From Flavobacteriales bacterium UBA2619 (GTDB lineage: Bacteria; Bacteroidota; Bacteroidia; Flavobacteriales_D; Sanyastnellaceae): DNA of 24,333 bases. Below the pieces are notes generated by a model that saw only the letters and a list, made by a program, of their open reading frames with translations, searched no databases and was not told where the DNA came from. The first letter of the stretch is position 1, and every line of letters starts with the position of its first letter. The position numbers and the translations under genes are program-made. The DNA is taken from NCBI GenBank assembly GCA_002339135.1, contig DDJR01000109.1, positions 1-24,333 of the forward strand, in the 5' to 3' direction. Positions 1 to 7,486 of this stretch are shown piece after piece.

Positions 1-825
1 TGGAAGATGTTGGATCGCATCTGGAAAATGTTTCTCGAAGAACTCATGTACATCCTTGTCAGATTTGATGTTTTCGAAGGATTCTTCACCTTCGAAAGGA
101 GCGAAGAGTGAGCAAGTAAAGCTTCCACCTGGGTTTGGGAGCGCCATAAGCATAAATTTCCCCCGAGGCCAAATATGCAGTCCGTCTTCTGCCATCCGAA
201 ACCCACCATCTACGTTGGCACTCATCGGAATCTCTTTGTAACCATGGGGAAGATACTGCTGGGAGAAGTCGAATCGGCTTGTGTGCGTCATCTTTTCACG
301 GATCACACTAAAGGCACCATCAGCTCCGAAAATCCGATCGTGAAGTATTGCATCTCGATTTTTAAAACACAAAGAAACACCAGGTAGCTCACCTTGTTTG
401 GAGATTTTGTAACCTGTACTGATGTGGTCAAACTTCACATCCAGAGAAGGGTTTTCTTCTGCTGCTTCAACTAAGATGAGGTTGAGGCGAGATCGGGATA
501 CAGAGTAGATACACTGATCTCCAACACCGTACAATTGGAATGTTTCATTTCCTGAATGGTCGTGCATTCGTCGCCCTTTTATTGGAAGCGCAATTTCCCT
601 AACTCTATCGGCTACTCCTGCTTTCTCGAGAGCCTTCCAACCTCGATCGCTGAGTGCAAGATTAATGGAACGTCCTTCAAGTGCTTTGCCCTTTCTAGGG
701 TCTGATCGACGGTCATAGATGGTGACTTTATACCCACGTTGCACGAGCATAAGACCAAGTAAGCTTCCAACAAGGCCTGCTCCGACAATGGCGTGGTGTT
801 CAGAATTCGAATCGCTTTTAGTCAT
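1..825 (-). CDS. kmo: Kynurenine 3-monooxygenase, N-terminal 275 residues (cut by window edge)
   Basis: FAD-dependent aromatic hydroxylase expected to convert L-kynurenine to 3-hydroxykynurenine with NADPH and O2, on the route from tryptophan to quinolinate and NAD. The frame is open from the ATG at 825 to the window edge. The N-terminus carries a Rossmann FAD motif (AIVGAGLVGS, about residues 12-21), then the family-typical GRSINLALSDRG, a GADGAFS segment (the second FAD/NADPH motif of this hydroxylase class) and HIWPRGKFMLMALPNPGG, which is very characteristic of KMO. Family members are about 450-470 residues, so roughly 60% is present. The ATG directly abuts the TAA of the upstream PLP-enzyme gene with no gap, so the two are almost certainly co-transcribed and probably translationally coupled. 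It could be another class A flavin hydroxylase, but the motifs favour KMO. Kynureninase and later pathway genes are not visible here. Confidence 0.9.
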   Translation of the reverse strand, partial: MTKSDSNSEHHAIVGAGLVGSLLGLMLVQRGYKVTIYDRRSDPRKGKALEGRSINLALSDRGWKALEKAGVADRVREIALPIKGRRMHDHSGNETFQLYGVGDQCIYSVSRSRLNLILVEAAEENPSLDVKFDHISTGYKISKQGELPGVSLCFKNRDAILHDRIFGADGAFSVIREKMTHTSRFDFSQQYLPHGYKEIPMSANVDGGFRMAEDGLHIWPRGKFMLMALPNPGGSFTCSLFAPFEGEESFENIKSDKDVHEFFEKHFPDAIQHLP

Positions 826-1989
826 TTATGAAATTGCGTTGAAAGCCAATTTAAGGTCTTCGATAATATCTTTTGCATCTTCAACCCCTAAGCTGAGTCG
901 AATAAGCCCATCAGTGACTCCAACTTTTTCTCTAATTTCTTTAGGAATAGAAGCGTGCGTCATCGAGGCGGGATGGCCGATCAAAGACTCCACACCTCCA
1001 AGAGATTCCGCCAAGGTAAATAGCTTTGTTGATTCTACAAATGTATTTGCAGAATCTAGAGAATCGCCTTTGATTGTAAATGCAACCATCCCTCCGAAAT
1101 CGGACATTTGGCGAGAAGCAATTTCATGACCAGGGTGACTTTCCAGCCCAGGCCAAAATATTTTCTCAACTTGATCATTCGTTTTTAAATAGTCAACCAC
1201 AGCTCTTCCATTTTCGCAGTGTCTAGCCATTCTAAGATGGAGGGTTTTAATTCCGCGAATAACAAGAAAACTGTCCATGGGGCCAGCGACAGCACCACAG
1301 GAATTTTGTAGAGCACGAAGTTTTTCATTAAGCGCGCTGTCGTTCAACATCAGACATCCCATCACGACATCCGAATGACCGCCAAGATATTTTGTTGCAG
1401 AGTGCATCACCACATCTGCCCCTTGAGATAACGGTTGTTGAAGCATTGGAGTGGCGAACGTATTGTCGACACAGACAAGGATGTTTTTCCCTTTTACAAG
1501 GTCTGAAACCGCTTGTATGTCTGTGATTTGCATCATTGGATTGGTCGGTGTTTCAATCCAAATCATCCTCGTATTTTCATTGATCACTTCAGACAATGAA
1601 GTTTCACAATTGTCGAGATTCACAAAATGAAATTTAATTCCATAGTTGGCAAAAACGGTTGTAAACAATCGATAACTCCCGCCATAAAGATCGTTTGTGG
1701 AGATGACTTCGTCACCTGGTTTAAGTAATTTTAGTAGGTTGTCAATCGCTGCTAGTCCAGAAGCAAATGCCAGCCCGTGATTTGCGCCCTCGATTTCTGC
1801 AAAAGCGTTTTCTAGAGCATGGCGTGTTGGGTTTTGAGTGCGAGAGTACTCGTAACCTTTGTGCTCTCCTACTTTTGTTTGCGCATACGTAGATGTTAAA
1901 TAAACAGGAGTCATAATTGCCCCTGTTGAAGAGTCGTGTTTTACACCGGCATGTACTGCCCTCGTACCTTTTCCTATTCCGTCAGACAT
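826..1989 (-). CDS. PLP-dependent trans-sulfuration enzyme (cystathionine gamma-lyase/gamma-synthase family)
   Basis: Cys/Met metabolism PLP enzyme of 387 residues, the usual family length. The PLP-binding lysine is Lys200 in HSATKYLGGHSDV. The phosphate-contacting YSRTQNPTR lies at 48-56, and the cofactor-ring aspartate is Asp175 in CVDNTFATP. The family makes or breaks the C-gamma-S or C-beta-S bond of cystathionine, in methionine synthesis or reverse trans-sulfuration. Sequence inspection cannot separate MetB, MetC and CGL activity, so no symbol is given. It is the middle gene of a minus-strand run: 31 nt after the flippase-like gene and immediately before kmo. A weak -7-like element lies just upstream. 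The start is the only sensible ATG, since the residues after it (MSDGIGKGTRAVHAG) match the normal N-terminus of the family. Confidence 0.93.
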   Translation of the reverse strand: MSDGIGKGTRAVHAGVKHDSSTGAIMTPVYLTSTYAQTKVGEHKGYEYSRTQNPTRHALENAFAEIEGANHGLAFASGLAAIDNLLKLLKPGDEVISTNDLYGGSYRLFTTVFANYGIKFHFVNLDNCETSLSEVINENTRMIWIETPTNPMMQITDIQAVSDLVKGKNILVCVDNTFATPMLQQPLSQGADVVMHSATKYLGGHSDVVMGCLMLNDSALNEKLRALQNSCGAVAGPMDSFLVIRGIKTLHLRMARHCENGRAVVDYLKTNDQVEKIFWPGLESHPGHEIASRQMSDFGGMVAFTIKGDSLDSANTFVESTKLFTLAESLGGVESLIGHPASMTHASIPKEIREKVGVTDGLIRLSLGVEDAKDIIEDLKLAFNAIS

Positions 1990-2015
1990 CTTTTTAAGTT
2001 TTTATTAATGGTCTG

Positions 2016-2049
2016 TAAAGTTAATGAATTTTCCTACCCGTACGCACAA
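2016..2049 (-). promoter_or_regulatory. Weak internal promoter candidate ahead of the PLP-enzyme gene
   Basis: On the minus strand TAACTTTA (2023-2016) differs by one base from the Bacteroidota -7 consensus TAnnTTTG. A TTG lies at 2049-2047, 23 nt upstream, at the long end of the usual 17-23 nt spacing. It overlaps the end of the upstream gene. It could give the PLP enzyme and kmo an independent transcript, but a match this weak may be chance. Confidence 0.22.
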
Positions 2050-3058
2050 GCCATCCAGGGAGTAACAAAGATCCGATGATTAGGTATATGAAGTAGGTCA
2101 GCATACGCCAAATCAAGACGGTAGCTCCACCAACTACGGCCACACCTTGCATAAATACAGGCAGCGAAAACTCTGCAATTCCGGACGCTCCAGGAGTAGG
2201 ACTTGCGAGCATTGCAATCCACAGCGAAAGTTGTCGAGCGAAGACTTCTACGTTTTGAACTGACTCGAAAAAAATGTATAAAACTGCGTTAAGAATGAAA
2301 AACCTTGCTGTCCAACTCACAAAAGTTACCCCCAATGTTTTCATCCACAAACCTCTTGTCGCTCCTTTTAAACTTTCTGAAGCAAGCATCCATTCCTGTG
2401 TTGTTCTTTCTGCTTGTAATTTCCACTTTTTAAGCCCTGGCGATCGAAATACTCTTAGAATCACAAGTCGTGTTGCGTTTGGAGCGATAAACAGAACGAA
2501 CATAATGAAAACAGTTATCGCGCAGTGTATCGCATATCCGGCATAAAACATGATCCTCAAACCCGCTTCAGCCGATGATGATAAATCCCCTGGGATAAAA
2601 GCATCCATGCCAATGATAAATAGGAGAAGAGGCACGGCCAAAACGTAAAAAAACTCATCCATCAGAGATGTAGCGAGCACAGTTGCCACACTTCTGCCTA
2701 GCGTCATGCCTTCCCGTCTCATTAAATAAATTGCAATGGGACTCCCTCCGATGACTGACGGAGTGATGGCCGATGCAAACTCCCACAACAAAATAACATT
2801 TAGAGAACTACGCCAACTAAATTGACCCAGCGAGAGCATTTTCACCCTCACCATATACGCAAGATCTCTGATTGCTAAAAGACCAACAGCACTTGCAAGC
2901 GCCAACGCTGCTCTTGAGCTATACACAACGTCACCCAATCCTACATCCTTGATGTCTTCCCCATAAAAATAGAAAATGACACCAAGCCCTAAAACTGCCG
3001 GAACAACGGCCTTCCATCTTTTGATTTCGATGTCTTTCCCCCAAGAAACATTAGACAT
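2021..3058 (-). CDS. Flippase-like integral membrane protein (UPF0104 / LPG_synthase_TM family)
   Basis: A 345-residue polytopic inner-membrane protein with about eight hydrophobic segments and no soluble catalytic domain. It resembles the membrane module of lysylphosphatidylglycerol synthases (PF03706, AglD/YbhN-like). Family signatures are ITPSVIGGSPIAIYLM at about 97-112 and ASPTPGASGIAEF at about 285-297, the Pro/Gly-rich re-entrant-type motifs of this group. Some relatives are implicated in flipping or transferring lipid-linked groups, but the substrate cannot be read from sequence. It is first in a minus-strand run leading to the PLP enzyme and kmo, with no obvious functional link to either. 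A second, divergent member lies at 5797-6756. Start ATG at 3058, with charged residues before the first membrane segment. Confidence 0.82.
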   Translation of the reverse strand: MSNVSWGKDIEIKRWKAVVPAVLGLGVIFYFYGEDIKDVGLGDVVYSSRAALALASAVGLLAIRDLAYMVRVKMLSLGQFSWRSSLNVILLWEFASAITPSVIGGSPIAIYLMRREGMTLGRSVATVLATSLMDEFFYVLAVPLLLFIIGMDAFIPGDLSSSAEAGLRIMFYAGYAIHCAITVFIMFVLFIAPNATRLVILRVFRSPGLKKWKLQAERTTQEWMLASESLKGATRGLWMKTLGVTFVSWTARFFILNAVLYIFFESVQNVEVFARQLSLWIAMLASPTPGASGIAEFSLPVFMQGVAVVGGATVLIWRMLTYFIYLIIGSLLLPGWLVRTGRKIH

Positions 3059-3211
3059 ACCTCAAAGACTTGTGCTTGTCACCTGACCATACCTCAGCAA
3101 TCTTTTTTGAACGGTCAAGAACTTTTTTAATTGTATCAATTCGCAATGAATTAAGTATGCTGAATCGCCTCCATCGTTCTGTAATTGTTGCTCGATAATA
3201 CATCTAATTGT

Positions 3212-3244
3212 TTGTGTGTATTTAGGTGTTCAAATATAGGTTTG
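3212..3244 (+). promoter_or_regulatory. Promoter candidate for the DUF3109-OmpA operon
   Basis: TTG at 3212-3214, a 22-nt spacer, then TAGGTTTG at 3237-3244, an exact match to the Bacteroidota -7 consensus TAnnTTTG. If used, the 5' leader would be about 125 nt, longer than at other promoters in this window. The leader would contain the palindrome at 3294-3319. Confidence 0.45.
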
Positions 3245-3246
3245 AA
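3229..3246. repeat. Palindrome carrying opposed -7 elements
   Basis: TTCAAA-TATAGG-TTTGAA has perfect 6-bp arms. Read on plus it contains TAGGTTTG (3237-3244). Read on minus it contains TATATTTG (3238-3231). Both fit TAnnTTTG. No TTG at proper spacing supports the minus-strand box, so that half is weaker. Confidence 0.4.
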
Positions 3247-3293
3247 TTCGCAACGACCCATTTCATTCTTCACCTCCCGATTTAGTACACAAC

Positions 3294-3319
3294 ATTTAAT
3301 GTGGCATCCCACATTCAAT
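3294..3319. repeat. Imperfect palindrome, operator or leader hairpin candidate
   Basis: The core AATGTGG-CATC-CCACATT (3298-3315) has perfect 7-bp arms. After one mismatched pair it extends outward by ATT/AAT. It lies between the candidate promoter and the DUF3109 start, so it could be a leader hairpin or a regulator site. A T-rich run at 3321-3327 follows, giving slight terminator resemblance, but there is no gene upstream on this strand. Confidence 0.4.
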
Positions 3320-3376
3320 TGTTTTTTGATTGGGTGTTTTATAAAACAGGTTCGTTGAAAGCGTATATTCGCTTTG

Positions 3377-3961
3377 ATGATAGTAGTAGGTAACAAACTT
3401 CTTTCGGAAGACATTTTCGAGGTTCAGTTCTCTTGCGATATCGCTGCCTGCAAAGGCGCATGTTGCGTAGAAGGGTCAGGAGGTGCTCCGCTTACTGAAT
3501 CGGAATGCGCAATTTTAGACGATATTTTCGAAGATGTGCAGCCCTATTTGCGGAAGGAGGGCCTTGATGTAATCAAGGAAAAAGGACTGTTTGTCATTGG
3601 TGACGATGGCACGTTAGAAACACCACTTATTGATGGGAAGGCCTGTGTTTACACTACGATGTCAGCCAATGGAACACTTCATTGTGGTATCGAACAAGCC
3701 TATCGAGATGGAAAAACAAAATGGAAGAAACCTCTCTCTTGTCATCTTTATCCCATTCGAGTCAAAGAACTCATCGAATTCACTGCGTTAAACTATCACA
3801 AATGGAGCATTTGTAACTCAGCCCTCTCTTGCGGCGTCGCTCGTCAGACGACCATCCTGGAATTTTGCAAGGAACCGCTTATACGTGCATTCGGTGAGCA
3901 ATGGTATGGTGAGGCTGAAGAGACAATGAATGCTTGGCTACAAGGAAAGAAGATAAAGTGA
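3377..3961 (+). CDS. DUF3109 family Cys-rich protein
   Basis: A 194-residue cytosolic protein with no signal peptide. It has eleven cysteines in the family pattern: Cys20, Cys25, Cys29, Cys30 (CKGACC), Cys44, Cys90, Cys103, Cys122 (SCHLYP), Cys146, Cys152 and Cys164. The invariant-looking CKGACCVEG...GAPL and CHLYPIRV blocks are typical of DUF3109, which resembles the YkgJ-type families thought to bind zinc or an iron-sulfur cluster. No biochemical role is established to my knowledge. The longest frame begins at a TTG at 3374. The ATG at 3377 follows at once and is preferred. The stop overlaps the GTG start of the OmpA-family gene by 3 of 4 bases (GTGA), indicating translational coupling. Confidence 0.88.
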   Translation: MIVVGNKLLSEDIFEVQFSCDIAACKGACCVEGSGGAPLTESECAILDDIFEDVQPYLRKEGLDVIKEKGLFVIGDDGTLETPLIDGKACVYTTMSANGTLHCGIEQAYRDGKTKWKKPLSCHLYPIRVKELIEFTALNYHKWSICNSALSCGVARQTTILEFCKEPLIRAFGEQWYGEAEETMNAWLQGKKIK

Positions 3962-5385
3962 ACATACAAGTGAAATGTTTGGGAGTATTAATAGCATTAG
4001 TCAGCCTATTTCATTCAAGGTTTTCAGCACAAGACACAAACGGCTTCACCTCCACACCTGTCTCTTCTCTCACAACAGATCATGATGACCTGCCCTTTGG
4101 AGCCGATTCAAAATGGGTTTATGTGATGCAATACGGAGGTGAATCTGGAGCACAATATTTCAGAGCCCCAAGAAATGTGGACCCTCTTCATCCCGGCGAC
4201 CTCGAAGCAATGTCATTGCAGGTCATAAGAGACGAAGCTTGGTCTGAATTGGGGGTCATTTCCCACGTAAGTTTAGACGCGGAGAGGCAACTTGCTGTTA
4301 TTTCTGCAAAACCATACCCTGGAGCTGGAGATTTCGATTTGTTTATCGCTTCTTCAACGGAAAACGGATATTCACGCCCCCATCCACTGTATTCTTTAAA
4401 TACTTCTGGTGATGAAGTTTATCCCCAATTCAGCACTAACGGACTGTATTTTTCTTCGAACAACAACATTTATTTTGCCGCAAGAAAACATCAATGGCAA
4501 AAAGCTGAGGTACTTGCTGCACCTATTAACACTTCAGCGGATGAAATCTCAATTGCCATCTTAAACGATTCAGAGATGTACGTGAGCTCCAATCGGAAAG
4601 GAGGAGGCTTTGATGTTTATTTACTTCGACGTGATGTCGATGAAAATCTGGCATCTGGCTTCAATCTTGAGTTTTTGAGCGCAGGGCTGCCCGTCATTGG
4701 CGCTGAAATACGTTGGTTGGATGCAACGACTGGAAATCTCGTTTTCTCAGGCTCTACAGATCAGTCTGGGAAACTTTCTTTAGATGGTTTGCCTTCATCT
4801 CGTACCCTTAGAATGATGTCAGGGTCGGATGAAGTCCCCACAAAACCAGGTTCTGTAGTTAGAATTGTCAATCCAGAGGGAGAAATTGTTCGCACCTATG
4901 TTGTGGGCCCAAGCGGTGTGCTTGCAGCAGATTTTCTACCTCTTGATGAGGTTGGTGACTTGCGTACATTTGAATCAGTCGATTCCAGCATATTGCCTGG
5001 CAGATTTCAACCATTGCTCACTCTCAACTTCGAGAAAGGTAATTCGTCACCTACTGAGACGTCTTTGTTTCACCTCGATGAATGGTGGTTAGAGATTGCA
5101 GAGTCTCTCCTTGTTGGCAGAGAGGGTTCACTCGTCATAGAAGGACATGCAGATATAACGGGTGAGCTGGGAGCCAATGACAGTCTGAGTGAGCTGCGAG
5201 CTATTTGGTTTAAGGAATGGCTACTCGCAAAAGGCTTGGACGCATCAAGGTTGATTACAAGAGGAATGGGAGCCAGATTTCCGATGCAGGTCTGTCCGGA
5301 AGGCACCTCTGAAAGTTCGGTGTATTGTCCACCAGAAGTGCATGACGCTAACCGCCGTGTAGAGCTAAGGTGGAAAGTAGATTAG
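3958..5385 (+). CDS. Exported PD40 / OmpA-family envelope protein
   Basis: A 475-residue protein with an N-terminal signal peptide (a hydrophobic core about residues 8-18, probable cleavage in RFSAQD near residue 24). Next come beta-propeller-like PD40 repeats (about 115-225, including YVSSNRKGGGFDVYLLRR), an Ig-like or carboxypeptidase-regulatory segment (about 235-290) and a C-terminal OmpA peptidoglycan-binding domain (about 355-475). The OmpA domain shows VIEGHADITG, LRA..F..WL and ANRRVEL. Two cysteines near 446 and 457 in the OmpA loop could form a disulfide. It likely anchors the outer membrane or a periplasmic complex to peptidoglycan, as PD40-OmpA proteins commonly do in Bacteroidota. 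The frame is open further upstream inside the DUF3109 gene to a TTG at 3934. The GTG at 3958 is preferred because it overlaps the previous stop and puts the signal peptide at the N-terminus. Confidence 0.85.
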   Translation: MNIQVKCLGVLIALVSLFHSRFSAQDTNGFTSTPVSSLTTDHDDLPFGADSKWVYVMQYGGESGAQYFRAPRNVDPLHPGDLEAMSLQVIRDEAWSELGVISHVSLDAERQLAVISAKPYPGAGDFDLFIASSTENGYSRPHPLYSLNTSGDEVYPQFSTNGLYFSSNNNIYFAARKHQWQKAEVLAAPINTSADEISIAILNDSEMYVSSNRKGGGFDVYLLRRDVDENLASGFNLEFLSAGLPVIGAEIRWLDATTGNLVFSGSTDQSGKLSLDGLPSSRTLRMMSGSDEVPTKPGSVVRIVNPEGEIVRTYVVGPSGVLAADFLPLDEVGDLRTFESVDSSILPGRFQPLLTLNFEKGNSSPTETSLFHLDEWWLEIAESLLVGREGSLVIEGHADITGELGANDSLSELRAIWFKEWLLAKGLDASRLITRGMGARFPMQVCPEGTSESSVYCPPEVHDANRRVELRWKVD

Positions 5386-5424
5386 GCAAATGAGTTACAA
5401 GAAAAGAAACACTATTTTTGCACC

Positions 5425-5775
5425 ATGCTTATAACAGTTATGCGTTCAAAGTTGCACCGCCTTACCATTACGCAGGCGGATTTAAATTACGTAGGTAGTG
5501 TCACCATCGATGAAGACTTGTTAGATGCCGCAGGAATCATTGAGGGTGAAAAAGTTCAAATTGTGAATGTGAACAATGGTGAACGTATAGAAACCTACAC
5601 CATAGTTGGTGAGCGAGGATCTGGTGTAGTTTGCCTGAATGGCCCTGCTGCTCGCAGATGTTCTCCAGGAGACATCGTGATCGTAGTAGCCTATGGTCTT
5701 CTGTCTCTAGAGGAGGCAAAGGCATTTACTCCGACGGTCATTTTCCCCCATACAGGAACCAACAAGTTAACATAA
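5425..5775 (+). CDS. panD: Aspartate 1-decarboxylase proenzyme
   Basis: Decarboxylates L-aspartate to beta-alanine for pantothenate and CoA synthesis. It is a pyruvoyl enzyme matured by self-cleavage between Gly24 and Ser25 (NYVGSVTID). Lys9, Arg54 and Tyr58 fall at the same numbers as in E. coli PanD, which fixes the ATG at 5425. At 116 residues the length is normal. It lies 39 nt after the OmpA-family gene and 21 nt before the flippase-like gene. TATTTTTG at 5413-5420 matches the -7 consensus but ends only 5 nt before the ATG and lacks a TTG at proper spacing, so a nearly leaderless transcript is possible but unproven. panC and panB are not in the window. Confidence 0.96.
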   Translation: MLITVMRSKLHRLTITQADLNYVGSVTIDEDLLDAAGIIEGEKVQIVNVNNGERIETYTIVGERGSGVVCLNGPAARRCSPGDIVIVVAYGLLSLEEAKAFTPTVIFPHTGTNKLT

Positions 5776-5796
5776 GCTCAAAACAACACCACGTAA

Positions 5797-6756
5797 ATGA
5801 ATCTCAAAAAAGTACTTACTCTACTCGCCTTTTTCGCAATTGGAATTGTCCTTTTCGTGAAACTTATGGACATGGTTGAGGACAAATCGGAACTTTTTGA
5901 TTATATGTCTTCCGCACCATGGTGGGCTATCATACTCACATTTTCTATGGGGTTGTTTGCGATCATAAGCCGAGGCTTGCGTTGGATTATCCTGCTAGAA
6001 CCGATGGGCTATACGGCGTCAAAATTCAGAGCGATTTGTGCTGTAGCTTTCGGATATCTGTCAAACACCTTCGTTCCACGTTCAGGGGAAGTCGTCAGAT
6101 GTGCGGCACTCAATTCGACGGATGATATCCCAGTGAACAAGCTCTTCGGTACAGTGATCACTGAGCGAGTAGTCGACTTGAGCATGCTCTTTATCTTAAT
6201 GAGCATTGCCCTTGCTACCAACTTCGAAGCGGTTGCATCGTTGTTGCACCAAATTCAAATGCCTCAAGGTCAGATACTTCTACTCACCACCATCACACTT
6301 GGAACAATCTCGGTGGTTGGTTTGATTGTTGTCCGCAAGAGCAACAAAATATCTGAGTTTGTCTATGGAATAGGTGACGGCATTAAGAGTGTCCTGGCCA
6401 TGAGACGCAGAACAGCTTTCATTGTTCATACTTTTTTTATTTGGACGATGTACTTCGGCATGTCGTACTTCTTGTTCAAGGCTATGAAGGGGGTAAACGA
6501 CATTGGTGTTTTAGATGCCCTTTGGGTGATGGTTTCAGGTGGATTTGGAATGGTATTTCCCGCACCCGGGGGTATTGGTTCTTATCAATGGGCTGTAACA
6601 CTAGGTTTTGAATCGATTGGGTACGAGAAATTAATCGGTGTTGCAGTTGCGAATGTTGTCTGGATAACACAAACGTCTATGGTTATATTCTCAGGATCTA
6701 TCGGCTACTTTTTTATCGCAGCTTACCGCTTTTCCCTGAAAAAAGCTTCGAAATGA
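5797..6756 (+). CDS. Flippase-like integral membrane protein (UPF0104 / LPG_synthase_TM family), second copy
   Basis: A 319-residue polytopic membrane protein of the PF03706 group, with about eight hydrophobic segments. Signature blocks are NTFVPRSGEVVR (about 88-99), ITERVVDL (about 117-124) and PAPGGIGSYQW (about 253-263). These differ from the copy at 2021-3058: this one has the N..P.R.GE..R form and the other a P..IGG form, so they are separate subfamilies rather than a recent duplication. Its last four bases (ATGA) contain the start of rfaE2, which suggests coupled translation and a role near glycolipid or LPS-precursor handling (inference). A panD-flippase neighbourhood is, from memory, common in Bacteroidota. 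The transported or modified lipid is unknown. Confidence 0.85.
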   Translation: MNLKKVLTLLAFFAIGIVLFVKLMDMVEDKSELFDYMSSAPWWAIILTFSMGLFAIISRGLRWIILLEPMGYTASKFRAICAVAFGYLSNTFVPRSGEVVRCAALNSTDDIPVNKLFGTVITERVVDLSMLFILMSIALATNFEAVASLLHQIQMPQGQILLLTTITLGTISVVGLIVVRKSNKISEFVYGIGDGIKSVLAMRRRTAFIVHTFFIWTMYFGMSYFLFKAMKGVNDIGVLDALWVMVSGGFGMVFPAPGGIGSYQWAVTLGFESIGYEKLIGVAVANVVWITQTSMVIFSGSIGYFFIAAYRFSLKKASK

Positions 6757-7244
6757 ATTTGTCGAAATCACACACTCTGAAGACGCTGCTCCCACTCGCT
6801 TCTAAATGGCGCTCAGAAGGAGAGAAGCTCGTCTTTACGAACGGGGTGTTTGATGTACTTCACGTTGGTCATTTGCATTGTCTTGAGTCCGCTCTTGCTC
6901 TTGGTACGAAGCTTGTTGTAGGGGTCAACTCTGACGCGAGTGTTCGTCGACTGGGAAAATCTCCAGACAGACCCATTCACAGCGATTTGAATCGAGTTAG
7001 ACTTCTCGCTGCGTTGTCCTGCGTTGACGCAGTTGTTATCTTCGACTCTGACACGCCTCTCCCCATCATAACCCTACTCTCTCCTGAAGTTCTCGTCAAA
7101 GGAGGCGATTATGATCCTTCCTGTACCGATCGAAAAAACTCGGATTACATCGTGGGTTCAACAGAAACACTTGCTGCCGGAGGCAAGGTTCACTCTGTGC
7201 CTTTGTTGAAAGGATATAGCACCACTCAGATTTTAAATCAGTAG
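6753..7244 (+). CDS. rfaE2: D-glycero-beta-D-manno-heptose 1-phosphate adenylyltransferase (stand-alone RfaE2)
   Basis: A nucleotidyltransferase of 163 residues, equal to the C-terminal half of bifunctional HldE. It transfers AMP from ATP to heptose 1-phosphate, giving ADP-heptose for the LPS inner core. The cytidylyltransferase-fold motif HVGH lies at 37-40 within TNGVFDVLHVGH. VKGGDY (115-120) and GYSTTQI (154-160) are typical of RfaE2 and separate it from TagD or CoaD. The kinase half (RfaE1) is not in this window and must be encoded elsewhere if the pathway is complete. It is the last gene of the plus-strand run, overlaps the flippase gene by 4 nt, and is followed by a terminator at 7425-7458. 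Confidence 0.92.
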   Translation: MNLSKSHTLKTLLPLASKWRSEGEKLVFTNGVFDVLHVGHLHCLESALALGTKLVVGVNSDASVRRLGKSPDRPIHSDLNRVRLLAALSCVDAVVIFDSDTPLPIITLLSPEVLVKGGDYDPSCTDRKNSDYIVGSTETLAAGGKVHSVPLLKGYSTTQILNQ

Positions 7245-7424
7245 GGGCAGAGTTGTTGTAGCTCTTTGTTAACCATACCGACACACTTTTTAGAAGTCTC
7301 TTGTGAGGAGAGTTTCGGTTTACAGACTTGTCAGAACAACATGATTAGATTGTGCTTTTTTCCAATAGAACCTATCTGTGCAGATCGAACACTTGGGACG
7401 AGTAGTTGAGATTTAATTGGGCAG

Positions 7425-7458
7425 AAAAAAGACTGAACATTTCTGATCAGTCTTTTTT
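7425..7458. terminator. Bidirectional intrinsic terminator
   Basis: AAAAAAGACTGA (7425-7436) pairs perfectly over 12 bp with TCAGTCTTTTTT (7447-7458) around a 10-nt loop. The terminal A/T runs supply a U-tract on either strand. It lies between convergent rfaE2 (plus) and accC (minus), so it can end both transcripts. Confidence 0.85.
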
Positions 7459-7486
7459 TAAGGGTTACCTATTTCTTGAATGATTT

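Larger units (their letters stand above)
3059..3376. other. Divergent intergenic region, no gene
   Basis: A 318-nt AT-rich gap between two divergent genes. The open frame crossing it on the minus strand (up to 3414) begins inside the DUF3109 gene, has no recognisable product and is taken as chance. The gap holds a plus-strand promoter-like sequence at 3212-3244, a palindrome with a second -7 box facing the other way at 3229-3246, and an imperfect palindrome at 3294-3319. I see no structured RNA or terminator that I can support. Confidence 0.7.

Noticed and set aside
719..1129. A 136-codon plus-strand open frame opposite kmo and the PLP enzyme
   Set aside because: It lies antisense to two confidently recognised genes and has a Ser/Pro-rich shadow-like composition.
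3151..3414. An 87-codon minus-strand open frame across the divergent gap
   Set aside because: It begins inside the DUF3109 gene, has low-complexity, unfamiliar composition, and overlaps promoter-like sequence. It is most likely chance.
5413..5420. TATTTTTG as a panD promoter
   Set aside because: It matches the -7 consensus but ends only 5 nt before the ATG and lacks a correctly spaced TTG; noted in the panD entry, not called as a feature.
7254..7335. Short inverted repeats (AAGTCT/AGACTT, CTCT/AGAG) after rfaE2, considered as a small RNA or extra terminator
   Set aside because: Arms are short, compete with each other and lack a U-tract; the strong terminator at 7425-7458 suffices.
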